A stretch of 15,904 nt of DNA. Origin: Isohypsibius dastychi. Lineage: Eukaryota > Tardigrada > Eutardigrada > Parachela > Isohypsibiidae. Positions within the stretch are counted from its first letter, which is position 1. Each line of letters begins with the position of its first letter. Shown here one piece after another: positions 1 through 8,424 of the stretch. The position numbers and the translations under genes were made by a program. The stretch is from assembly GCA_034696485.1 (NCBI GenBank), contig JAQIWT010000715.1:1-15904 (forward strand). The letters run 5' to 3'. The notes beneath the pieces are model-generated. The model ran no database searches. It worked only from the letters and a program-made list of their open reading frames with translations, and was not told where the DNA came from.

Positions 1-69
1 ATCTGAACTCATTGATATGTTTGTCGTGCCCTACAATCTAGGTTATACTCATTACTCTTCTTTTTACAG

Positions 70-507
70 ATGCAGAAGTGCTTACGCGTGATCTTGACCA
101 TCTCCTTGACGTGCCAAACATTTATCGATGTCAGTGTGGCGCATCTTCCGCCCGACCAGATAACAAGAGACCAGGTTACCACCAAGATCACCTACTGCGC
201 CACAGGTATGTCTACGAATTTTAACTTGTGTCAGTTCAAAGTGCTTCTAAAAACAATTGTAAAATATCGGTCCACAAAGACTATTTTGTTAAACTGAAAA
301 TATTTGATTCTGGTTAGATTAGTAGATTACTCAGTTGTTATGCTGTACCTTTGTTAACATACTTCTTCTTTTGCTTTAGTAAATCCCGGAGGTTGGGCAC
401 CTGCATCCGTCCTGCGAGCCGTTTATAAACGCGAGTATCCCAAGTTTTTGAAACGGTTCACCCAGTATGTCAAGGAGCAGACGGAAAGCAAGCCGATTAT
501 GTGGTAG
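70..507 (+). CDS. CERT1: Ceramide transfer protein CERT (STARD11), C-terminal two coding exons, partial
   Basis: CERT moves ceramide from the endoplasmic reticulum to the trans-Golgi through its C-terminal START domain, feeding sphingomyelin synthesis. Only the last 87 residues are in the window: exons 70-205 and 380-507, joined across a 174-nt intron (donor GTATGT, acceptor TGCTTTAG). The split codon G|TA gives valine and restores a continuous frame. The first exon ends in TTKITYCAT. The second reads [15 protein letters not shown], then [11 protein letters not shown], ending KPIMW and TAG. These blocks match the final START-domain strand and the long C-terminal helix of CERT, and the [12 protein letters not shown] stretch is particularly diagnostic. 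The upstream exon boundary is the acceptor TTTTTACAG at 61-69. The N-terminal PH domain and FFAT motif lie outside the window. The identification comes from recalled family sequence; another START-family member is unlikely. Confidence 0.93.
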
Positions 508-557
508 TCGCGTTTCCATCCAAAGATTCTAAAGACTCGGAGATTATATTTTGTACA

Positions 558-563
558 AATAAA
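558..563 (+). terminator. Poly(A) signal AATAAA for CERT1
   Basis: A canonical AATAAA hexamer lies about 50 nt after the CERT1 stop codon, implying a short 3' UTR. This is inferred from position only. Confidence 0.7.
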
Positions 564-890
564 TCATGACGATTTGGAACAGAAGGAACATTATTCAGAT
601 GTTTATTCAGTCAAGTCCAGTCCGCGACAAATTGGTCCTGTGATGGTGTGCAGTCAAAGATAGTGCATGGATTTTAGCTCTCTTTTTGCTCGTTGTTTTC
701 CTTCTTGTTCTATCACATTTCTCTGGGCAGCCTGATTTAATTTGCAGCTGTTTTCTTGTACAGTAATTTCGTCTCTTGCCGAGCCAGTTTATCCTTCGAT
801 TCGTGCAGAGTTTAGGTTTCCTTTGGTCTGCAAGTCCAAATGAGCTATTTTTTTAATGGGCTGCTATTTTCTCTCCGTCACAGTTTCTAC

Positions 891-896
891 TTTATT
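891..896 (-). terminator. Candidate poly(A) signal for ABHD17
   Basis: TTTATT on the + strand reads AATAAA on the - strand, about 320 nt downstream of the ABHD17 stop. A second copy at 602-607 is an alternative further out. Which one is used cannot be told from sequence. Confidence 0.4.
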
Positions 897-1218
897 TTTC
901 GCAAATAAGAAAACTTGAGTTTCTCGGGCTGTTTTATGGAAATTTAGGAGTGCAAAACAGGAAAAAGCAACAAGGCGCCAAAAACGGCTTAAGTTAACGA
1001 ATCTCAAATTTAAAAAAAGAATGAATTATCGTCGTCGAAAAAGATTAATAAAAGGGACCACTGAGAAACGAGGAATGCTGGATCAGACGGGCCTACAAGG
1101 GGCAAAAAAGCATCAACCATAAAAACGAACACTTTCCGTGCGAAAACGAGGCCGGGACGTGTGATTCTCTTCCGGAGAGATTGGCCATAATAAACGAAAA
1201 CGGCGGAAGGAAACGCAA

Positions 1219-2750
1219 TCACGAAGACGGCAGTGGTTCCTGTAACAGGTCCATTGGCAATTCCTCGTTGATAAATCGCTTCAGTCGATCATAATACTGC
1301 GAGAATAACTCGACATCATTATGTCCGGCGCCTTCAATGAACAAGGGATCGACGGCTCGTGGTAAGCGCTCGTAGATGGAAACCCCGTGCGTGACTGGAA
1401 TAACCTCGTCTTCAGATCCATGAATCACCAAGGTTTTGCTCTGTATTAGCGAGGCTTTGTCGATGCTGAAAAAAAACGCGTCAGAAACACAATTTAATTG
1501 CATTTTCTGGAATTCTGTTTAAATATTCAATAAAATTTTTGTCACACAAAATTGCGACTACAATGTTTAACGATACCTCCCACAGAGAGACAAATTAATT
1601 CTTCGCATGTGAGCAGGCAATCAGAAATGTCAATTCACCTTTTGAAGACGTCGAAAAACCAATTTCTTCTTGTTTCCGGGAAAGCCACTCGCAATCCACT
1701 CGCCAAAGTGCCATGCAGAATAACGCCGCCAAATTTCTCTTTTGTCGCCAAATCAACGGCAGCCACCGTTCCAATACTCTGCCCATAGAGAATAACGCTT
1801 TCCGGTTTGATATCATAACGCTGTTGGAGTTCCTTCCAAGCAGCTTCAACATCTGCATAGACATTCCGTTCTGAAGGCGACCCCGAGCTCACACCATATC
1901 CAGAATAATCGTAAGAAAATATATTCACTCCCAGCCGTTTTCCCAGAGCCCAATAAAAACTACACATCTGGCCGAGATCCACGGCGTTTCCATGACTGAA
2001 CAGCATTGTGAATCTTGCATCTGGGAAAATGGGCATGTACATGCAGGCGATTTTCTCGCCTTTAGCGGAATGAGCGTAGAACGCATCCACAAGTTCGAGA
2101 TCTCGCGATGCGAAATGCCAATCCAGCGGATCGTTCAGTGCAATATGAAACCGCTCCGCGCCATCATGCGCCTCAACGGGAATGAATTTGTAACTCGGCT
2201 CAGGCGGAACAAACGCCAGTTTGGCTGAAACATATAAAGTTATATCGCTGTTAAATTTGTGATAAGTTTAAAATTGTAATTTGTTCTAAGCGTACTTCTC
2301 ACTAAAAGTAATCATTGTCGATTGCATCGCATTTCAAAACGAGAAAAGCGATGTTTCATAACGCTATCACTTCAATGTTGATACTGGGAGAGAACAAATA
2401 TCAAATTTATTTACTCAGTTCTCCATTAAAAACCTGATATTTACACCTGGTGGTTTGAGACACTTTGTGCTGAGAAAAATCTCTGATGATTTTCATTCAA
2501 TTGGTAAATGGATTTTTACTTAAAAACGCTTTTCAATTAAACCCGAAAATGGCCAAATTTTCGAAAGTTTTTCAAGTTGCAAGTACTCACCGGCTATCGA
2601 AGAGGGCCAAGGTGGACAACAAAACAACCAGCACACATCACGACAAGTAATTCCTGCGTTTTCTCGTTGAGCTGAATCCAAAAGAGTTCGTGGTCCTGCC
2701 ACGTTTGAGTTTGGCTGCGCGGTATTCGCATTATTTCTCGACGGATGCAT
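1219..2750 (-). CDS. ABHD17: ABHD17-type (FAM108) alpha/beta-hydrolase, protein S-depalmitoylase
   Basis: ABHD17 enzymes remove palmitate from membrane proteins such as N-Ras and PSD-95, and are themselves membrane-anchored by palmitoylated N-terminal cysteines. Three exons, 2591-2750, 1639-2224 and 1219-1465, join in phase (G|CC, AG|C) into 330 residues. Visible features: a cysteine cluster [10 protein letters not shown] (C36, C40, C44, C45) followed by [20 protein letters not shown] at about 128-140; the nucleophile elbow GQSIG with S203; HGSEDEV with D268; GAGHNDVEL with H297. The S-D-H spacing of 65 and 94 residues equals that of human ABHD17A as I remember it, so the enzyme should be active. 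The start at 2750 is the first in-frame ATG. It gives about 35 residues before the cysteine cluster, against about 9 in human paralogues, so an extended N-terminus is likely. The human LHSPL motif is LHGTL here. Invertebrates usually have one copy corresponding to vertebrate A/B/C. Confidence 0.95.
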
Positions 2751-4159
2751 TTCAAACGACAGCTCCGACGACGACAGAAAACAGAAAGATGCAACTGACT
2801 CGATCAGAATAAAATTGAAGTGGCGTAACAATTCCAGGAAAACAAGGAAGAGATATCAAGGTCGAACGGGAATCAGTCTGACGAGCTGGAAAATCGACGT
2901 GCGCTCAAGCAAGCAATTATCCATCAATACATGACAAAACTGTCATCTGGAAAAAACAAGGAAAAATGTGCATGGATGAACTTCGTAAAAAATCCGACAG
3001 CATACTTACTTGGCTGATTTCATGAAGGGAAAACTCCAGATGCTCCAGATGCGCCACTGAGTGACGAAACAAGAGCTGCTTTATCGAGGCGCATAATCAA
3101 AGCAGATGCTACATAACACGTCTGCAAATACAGAAGCCATAATTATTCCATTGTAATTAAGACAGCAAAATATCACACAGAGAAAGCGACTGTTGACAAT
3201 CAATAAAATAATTGATTGTGATTGAAATAACAAGCTGGGAACTCCTGCAACAAGGCTTCACATGTTCCGTTCAAGGCTGACAACCACCAATTGTGAGTCA
3301 ACAGAAACAAACAGAAACAACAAAAAAACAAGAAACGTGTGATTCAGATGTAAAACACCTCTCCTGTGTGACGGTTCATGAGGTCGAAAAACCACTCCAC
3401 GTGAAAGCAACAAAAAAGTAATCCAAAAATGCGCTGACACCGCTGCGAGTGCATACGGCCAATCAGTAGCGCAAATTCGATAAACCAGTTTCAATTCTGA
3501 TTGAAAAACAGGTGACAAAAGAAGTCATATTTCACAACTCGTCACTTTGCGAAGGAGGAAGCAGAGCTACTAACCTCGACTCAATTGACGTACGATATCA
3601 AAATGGCGAATTAATCCATATCAACCAAGGGCAGATGAGCGCTGCAAAAAACTGGACTCGTGAAGACGCGAAGGAATTATTGTTTAGTTGATGGTTGATG
3701 AGCTTTCGTGGTGCAGGAAGTTAATAACAAGACCGTAAACTCGAAATAAATATTAAACCAGAAAATGGCCTCGTTGTGGAATATTTGTTTTCTTGCATTC
3801 TCAAGGGGGAATGGCACAACAACTGCAGTGCCCCCCCCCCCCCACGACGGCATTTCAGAGTTGCGTCTTCACCCGACTCTGTAGCTTATGATCGAACCTC
3901 AAAGTGGCATTTTAAATGTCCGAACTGACTCCGAGCTTTACATAGAGAGTTACTCCGAACACCAAATAAAAAACATCTTCAACAACTTGCTTAAACTGAC
4001 AAATATGTAGAACACCACCTGGAGAGCCCGATAATCGACATGAAAAAAACAACAACCTGGGCCGACACCCGAAAAATCAGGAAATCGCATGAAGCGACAC
4101 TGAGGAGAATTCTGAGACAAGGACGAAAAGAACCAAATAAATAAAGCCGATCGGAAATG
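2751..4159. other. Gene-free region upstream of ABHD17 and downstream of CIMAP1
   Basis: 1.4 kb with no gene I can assign. It should contain the ABHD17 promoter and any 5' UTR exons plus the CIMAP1 3' UTR, both on the - strand. Visible items: a strong - strand donor CAA|GTAAGTATG with the exon side ending at 3010, which could end an upstream ABHD17 leader exon; a 9-bp inverted repeat at 3196-3219; a 13-C run at 3831-3843; and an unassigned + strand open frame at 3470-3691. I see no clear poly(A) signal for CIMAP1. Confidence 0.5.
3831..3843. repeat. Poly-C homopolymer, 13 nt
   Basis: An uninterrupted run of 13 C (G on the - strand) in the gap between ABHD17 and CIMAP1. It is probably length-polymorphic and prone to sequencing error. 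Confidence 0.9.
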
Positions 4160-5296
4160 TCAGCAGTCCCAGTCCAGCAGATATTCTGGCTCGTCGACCT
4201 TCACTTCGGTTTTGTATTCCGAGTGTTTTATCCTCATTGTGAAAGCCGGCGACCTTTCTTTGTGGTCCTAAAGAAGGGAACACACATAATTAGAGATTAT
4301 GAAATTAAACAGCGCGATTTGCGTTTCAAAGTGAAACTTACGAGACCAGGGAAATAATCTGATGGACTGGGTATCTTGCCGATTTTTAACGGTTCCAGAC
4401 GCTGCCTCATCGACCAAATCGGGGACCTAGCAAAATTCAATATTTAAATATTTAACATCATTCCGATCAAAAAAATTATCACCTGAGCTTTATCCGCTCC
4501 AAAGGTACCGCACCGTAGACCGCCGGACCTGCAACGAATATGGTTTTGGTATTTCCGGACCAGCTGCATTTAACATACGGATGGGATTTTTGTAATTTTT
4601 ATTCTCTCTTATGAATATTTCTATCTCTGTAAATTTATTCAAAAAAATCTCCGAGCATGTGACTTTGTCTTTCCGTTTCCATTAGATCAGAAGCGTTGTA
4701 TCGAATACAAAACCGCTTACCTGGAGATCGCTCCTTATCCTGGAGAGGACCGCCGATGAGCAGTTTGGGACGCATTGTAAAATGCGGGGGAGTTTCAATA
4801 CAGGGATGCCTCGATCCGGTAATCGCAGGTATTTTATAATGATTCGGTCCAGGATATGTATTGGGTTTGAAATTCAATCCAGGTAATCCCATCATCCATG
4901 CGGGAGATCTTAACCTGGTCACATCCGGCAAGACAGTATAATCCGCAGGTCCCGGAGTTTGAGCTCTTCTGAGTTCCGGTAAGATCCTCCCGATAATCCA
5001 AGATGGGCCGACGACTTTGCCGACATTCATCATGTGTGCGCCGATGGCATGTATGGGTCCTGGACTACACGTATAGTCCTGGATTTTCAACTGCATACAC
5101 ATAGTAAACGCCGGATATCGGAATTTTGTGAGAGTATGTCCATTGAAGCCCACAGCCGTTGGTAGCATATACTTTCCAGGACCCTGGCCTACAATTCGAG
5201 CGTATAAAACAAAACATTTTTAAATATCAAATTTTTCCAACCTTGTATTTTCGCCGCGATTGGATACGACTTTTTCGGCACTATTTCGAACCCCAT
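4160..5296 (-). CDS. CIMAP1: SHIPPO-repeat ciliary/sperm microtubule protein, ODF3/CIMAP1-like
   Basis: Members of this family are proline-glycine-rich proteins of sperm tails and motile cilia, associated with axonemal microtubules and outer dense fibres. Five exons, 5242-5296, 4721-5188, 4483-4528, 4342-4426 and 4160-4267, join in phase into 253 residues, almost the length of human ODF3 (254). SHIPPO units recur through the protein: GPGKYMLP (about 21-28), SPGP (60-63), TPGPADY (96-102), YPGPNHY (130-136), SPGPAVY (173-179) and SPSDYFPG. Each is followed by an aromatic-rich strand such as PAFTM or PAWMM. The C-terminus FTMRIKHSEY matches the family's closing FGIKHSDY-type motif. The first intron has the weak donor GTTGGA, but the frame requires it. 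TGA lies two codons upstream of the ATG, fixing the start. A CTTGCAG acceptor ends at 5319, 23 nt before the ATG, so a leader splice (cis or spliced leader) is possible. Which CIMAP1 paralogue it corresponds to is undetermined. Confidence 0.92.
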
Positions 5297-5892
5297 TTTT
5301 CAGATGAGATAAATTCCGCTGCAAGATCAAATCAGCTATTCATATGCTAGACAAACTCATCATAACACACTGCAATACCAAAAAACGGTGACAATCAATG
5401 GCGATACTTGGCAACTTTGACATTTCGGGTAGATTGGAGGACCCAGTAATGAGTTCTTCGGAACCTCGCTGTTGCGCTACGACGACCTCAAAGGTCACAA
5501 ATACGCGAACTTCAAAAAATGTGCAAGGGCAAGTAGTAGAGCGCATAAAATGACTTCGAACTCAGCTTTCAACAACTTCAAACCCATCATCCTCAGGCCG
5601 TATAGAAACCAGAGGCCAGCTAGACTTTTACTCGAAAGGTACAAAACTGATACGGAACTCATGAGAACTGCACTATACAAGTTAATGACCTGTATTAAAT
5701 CGCGACAATGAAACTGCAACGACTAAATTCTCCAAGAATGAACCAACAAGGGAAACGAACCCGTTTCCGTTTCCGGTTTAATTAGATCGCAGTCAAAAAC
5801 CTCGCGGTATTTTCGCTAAAGCCGACCAGAACTGCACCAGATAAAAAAGGGAAACAAACCCCGAAGGCGAACAAAACTTACAGTTAAAACTG
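5297..5892. other. Gap between CIMAP1 start and MRPL34 stop
   Basis: 596 nt that should hold the CIMAP1 promoter and leader and the MRPL34 3' UTR. On the - strand ATTAAA (TTTAAT on + at 5777-5782) is a plausible MRPL34 poly(A) signal about 110 nt past its stop. On the + strand a 92-codon open frame (5433-5708, stop 5709-5711) has no ATG near its beginning and resembles nothing I know. Confidence 0.5.
5777..5782 (-). terminator. Candidate poly(A) signal ATTAAA for MRPL34
   Basis: TTTAAT on the + strand reads ATTAAA on the - strand, the commonest variant hexamer, about 110 nt downstream of the MRPL34 stop. Supported by position only. Confidence 0.4.
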
Positions 5893-6389
5893 CTAATGGG
5901 TTAAGTACTTTCGGTTAATGCCTTTCAATATCCTTCTCCGTAAAACTGCTCGACCTCCAGGTGTGGACATCCTCGCAGTATACCCATGTTGCCTCAAGGA
6001 TTTCAGCGGTTTCGGCCTGTAGATCATGTAGTATTTTCCTTTCTTTGATTTCCAACGAGAGTCTTGGTGAAACGTTGGAGAAGGACTGAGAAGACTCAAG
6101 GAGGAACTGGAAGACGTTTGAGGGAGAAGTCCATCTATTCTCCATTCCACTATCGAGCGGCATATACCGTGATAACTTCTGATTTGTGGTTCCTGCCCAA
6201 GGCAGCTTTTAGTAGATACCCTGAAAAGACACGGCTCGTGAAAACAATTTCCGAGAAATAATTTAGAACGTACTGTTGTGCTGCCGGAAAAACTGCTCTT
6301 GTTGGGCTGCTACAAACAGATGCAACAGATCGGAAAATGGCGTTTGAGTATCCAGTCACAATCCTCTGGATAAAATTACTGACGATCAT
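5893..6389 (-). CDS. MRPL34: Mitochondrial large ribosomal subunit protein bL34m
   Basis: bL34m is a small basic protein of the mitochondrial 39S subunit that packs into 23S-like rRNA. Two exons, 6274-6389 and 5893-6220, join across a 53-nt intron (donor GTACGT, acceptor CTTTTCAG) through split codon CA|G, giving 147 residues. The mature L34 fold is the last ~45 residues: YRPKPLKSLRQHGYTARM, then STPGGRAVLRRRILKG and a C-terminal RKYLTH. This is the bacterial L34 pattern of R/K-rich helix, HGF-like turn and STPGGR-type loop. The first ~40 residues lack acidic side chains and contain R, S and hydrophobics (MIVSNFIQRIVTG...), as expected of a matrix-targeting presequence. Residues about 75-90 form a serine-rich linker. 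The C-terminus has two extra residues, IN, between LKG and RKYLTH compared with human. TAA lies seven codons upstream of the ATG. It is head-to-head with NDUFS4. Confidence 0.93.
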
Positions 6390-6762
6390 TGTAAATCGAA
6401 CACTAGGTTAGAAATGTTTATCGTAGATGAACAACTTCGTTTTGCTGGATGGTCTTGGGATTTAGTTTAGAAATGAAAACGACAACATTTGCTTCTATGA
6501 ACGGCGGAGGCATGCAAATATACGGATAGAAGGGGACAGGAGGCTATTCCGTTGTAATAGTCACTCGTATTTCAAGAAAGGGTTCATTCCAGTAAATTTG
6601 CTGGGCGTCGGTACGCACCTGGTAGTTCGCGTCAATCAAAATCAACAATTTTGAGTGATTTGGTAGTCTGTTTACGTTTTTGTGGGGTGCAAGTGTGAAA
6701 CTGTCTTCCTGATATCCAGATTGTTACCAGACTTTTGATCCAGATTTTGCTGTTGCCATAGG
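6390..6762. promoter_or_regulatory. Divergent promoter region between MRPL34 and NDUFS4
   Basis: 373 nt separate the start codons of two oppositely transcribed mitochondrial genes, so the segment must hold both promoters and 5' UTRs and may be one bidirectional promoter. I see no TATA box. An exact octamer ATGCAAAT is at 6512-6519; whether it functions is unknown. Pyrimidine-AG stretches such as the one ending at 6719 before NDUFS4 leave room for leader splicing. Confidence 0.55.
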
Positions 6763-7484
6763 ATGAGTGCAAGTAAGGTGCTGACTGTATTTTCTCGTAG
6801 CGGGCTCGTTCGCGCATTCAGACAATCTGGGCGATCACTTGCTACGTCAGTCAATCTTCTAAAAGATGTCGAGCCTTCCAAGAACACATTTGATCCCTAC
6901 ACAAAAACGATCGACGAAATTGGGAGACCACGAGAAAAACTGGAAGTTCAACGGGAGCATATCGCGGTGGACGTCGCTGTAAGTTGCTTGAATTCAAGAA
7001 ACGAACTCTGTAAGAGTTTACAAGCACATGGATTTTTTAGGACAATTTGACGGAATTCAATGGAGTCCCTCAGGAAGTAACTGCAAATCGTAAAGCGCGG
7101 ATTTTTGTTCCTGCGAGGAATGCCATGCAGTCTGGAACCAATAACACTGTAAGTCACTGTTTTGTTCAAATTCGAGAAATCCTCGATTTCTCAAATTTTT
7201 ATTGAGAACTGACAGCAAAATATTATTGTTGATAGCATTTATGGAGACTGGAGTTCGATGTCAGGGAAAGATGGGAAAATCCGTTGATGGGATGGGCCTC
7301 ATCCGGAGATCCATTGTCCAACATGCATGTAACTTTTGCTTCCAAGGAGGATGCGATCAGATTTGCGGAGAAGAATAAATGGGATTATTTTGTGGACGAA
7401 CCTCCGAAAAAACGTGAAGTGAAGCCAAAATCGTATGGTTTGAATTTCTCCTGGGACAAGCGGACTCGCGTATCGACGAAATGA
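6763..7484 (+). CDS. NDUFS4: NADH dehydrogenase (complex I) iron-sulfur protein 4, 18-kDa subunit
   Basis: NDUFS4 is an accessory subunit of the peripheral arm of respiratory complex I, needed for late assembly and stability of the NADH-dehydrogenase module on the matrix side. Three exons, 6763-6978, 7041-7148 and 7236-7484, join at phase-0 boundaries with GTAAGT donors into 190 residues (human 175). Residues 1-50 are basic and serine-rich without signal-peptide hydrophobicity, fitting a mitochondrial presequence. The core shows [13 protein letters not shown], then [20 protein letters not shown], then DPLSNM, then [13 protein letters not shown], ending in [17 protein letters not shown]. The terminal RVSTK is the conserved phosphorylatable tail described in mammals. 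An in-frame TGA at 6736-6738 fixes the start. The extra length is N-terminal, before the TGVPEE-like block, here NGVPQE. Confidence 0.97.
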
Positions 7485-7585
7485 GAGTATTCTTTCATGG
7501 AGTCGCCGGGGTGTCTATCTGACTGCAAACAATTGTGACTTGCTGTAAGGGGATGATATCCTTCAGCAGATTCGAACGAAATTTT

Positions 7586-7591
7586 AATAAA
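7586..7591 (+). terminator. Poly(A) signal AATAAA for NDUFS4
   Basis: Canonical hexamer about 100 nt after the NDUFS4 stop codon. Confidence 0.7.
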
Positions 7592-8012
7592 ACTCTAATT
7601 TAACATCTCATTGTGAGTTACATTTCTTGTTCTTATGTCTGCTAATTTCGTGGCATATCCGATTCATTCATGGTCCAGCGGGATGGGAATCAGGTACTCG
7701 TAAATGAGATGACCGTGTTATTTCGCACTATGGAATACCGATAAAATTCGAACAAACTTGTTAGAACGAACGTAAGCAACGATGAATAAAAAGCAACACG
7801 GAATCGTCAGATAGTAACAGATTTCTGCTTTGTTCGCAAAGGACAGCAGGAATGATTAGTTCCAAACTTTTGGTTTTCTGGTATGGATGATCATCATTTC
7901 GACGAAATAAAGCAAAAGAAAAACCCATTGTTTCCAATGACGAGCCATTGGTCAACTCGGGCCATGTGGGCAACGCCCTGACTGACACGTGTCACTTCGC
8001 ACATCAAATCTC

Positions 8013-8104
8013 TACGTCTCCGCCAATATTTATCGTACACCCCTCATAGACTTAACATGCTTGTTTATATGAGGGGGTGTATGATAAATATTGGCGGAGA
8101 CGTA
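8013..8104. mobile_element. TA-flanked 36/37-bp inverted-repeat hairpin, MITE-like
   Basis: The left arm 8013-8048 and right arm 8068-8104 are inverted copies over 36 aligned positions, with one substitution (C/T) and one extra G in the right arm. The spacer is 19 nt (8049-8067). Both arms end in TA at the outside, followed immediately by CGTCTCCGCCAATATTTATC in the left arm and its complement in the right. A TA duplication next to terminal inverted repeats is what a Tc1/mariner-type miniature element leaves. It is extremely short (88 nt inside the TAs), so a simple foldback element or a small-RNA precursor are alternatives. It lies about 100 bp upstream of the TATA box of the BCL2-like gene. 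The symmetry is seen directly; the transposon origin is inferred. Confidence 0.6.
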
Positions 8105-8203
8105 CAGCGGAAAGCAGACAAACAGACAGGCCAACCCCGAAGTCTCACAGACAGCTAAAATTTGGGACTTCAGTCATAGTTTCGAGAATCGACTTTCCGA
8201 GAA

Positions 8204-8210
8204 TATAAAA
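8204..8210 (+). promoter_or_regulatory. Candidate TATA box of the BCL2-like gene
   Basis: TATAAAA about 120 nt before the end of the inferred 5' UTR exon and 215 nt before the start codon. The position is compatible with a transcription start near 8235. Supported only by motif and context. Confidence 0.4.
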
Positions 8211-8332
8211 TCGCCAGCGCTCTATTTTCCGGATCGATTTTCAAACCCTGCGGAATTACACGGACAACTTCTGGTAGATTTGTTGTTTGGGAACTGCTAA
8301 TTAAAGCATCCTTCTGCATAATTCATATCTAG

Positions 8333-8412
8333 GTGAGTTTTCCCACAAACCGCAGCCGCACACGAGGTATTATTTTCGATGTCGAAGGGAAAATGACGGT
8401 TTCTTTTGACAG
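8333..8412 (+). other. 5' UTR intron of the BCL2-like gene
   Basis: An 80-nt GT-AG segment with a strong donor (AG|GTGAGT) and acceptor (TTCTTTTGACAG), ending 12 nt before the ATG. After splicing, TAG (8330-8332) abuts GTT GAA GTG ATA ATG in frame, so no upstream coding exon can be joined and the ATG at 8425 is the start. Confidence 0.6.
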
Positions 8413-8424
8413 GTTGAAGTGATA

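Larger units (their letters stand above)
508..1218. other. Intergenic region between convergent CERT1 and ABHD17 3' ends
   Basis: 711 nt with no convincing coding exon on either strand. It should hold both 3' UTRs. On the + strand there is the AATAAA at 558-563 and another at 1047-1052. On the - strand there are AATAAA hexamers at 896-891 and 607-602, either of which could end the ABHD17 transcript. The open frame opposite 1010-1222 is rich in F and V and matches no family I know. Confidence 0.6.
7592..8332. other. Intergenic region upstream of the BCL2-like gene
   Basis: About 740 nt containing no identifiable coding exon. It contains a 10-bp palindrome GACACGTGTC with an E-box core (7984-7993), a long imperfect hairpin (8013-8104), a TATAAAA box (8204-8210) and the 5' UTR exon of the BCL2-like gene ending at 8332. 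A - strand open frame at 7761-7988 has no recognisable family motif. Confidence 0.55.

Noticed and set aside
2825-2831. Longer ABHD17 start upstream of 2750
   Set aside because: The frame is open to about 2831, but the first codon there is TTG and no ATG occurs before 2750.
3196-3219. 9-bp perfect inverted repeat ACAATCAAT / ATTGATTGT
   Set aside because: It is short and A/T-rich and easily explained by chance in 16 kb. No terminator or element features go with it.
5495-5719. Hydrophobic - strand frame resembling a membrane protein
   Set aside because: Its leucine/valine-rich look follows from being complementary to a lysine/arginine-rich stretch. It has no splice or homology support.
7174-7192. 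8-bp stem with a CTC loop in NDUFS4 intron 2
   Set aside because: It is too small to mean anything without conservation, and the intron's splice sites are consensus.
8091-8300. 69-codon + strand frame before the BCL2-like gene
   Set aside because: It begins with TTG inside the hairpin, ends in TAA before the leader donor and cannot be joined in frame to the BCL2-like coding exon.
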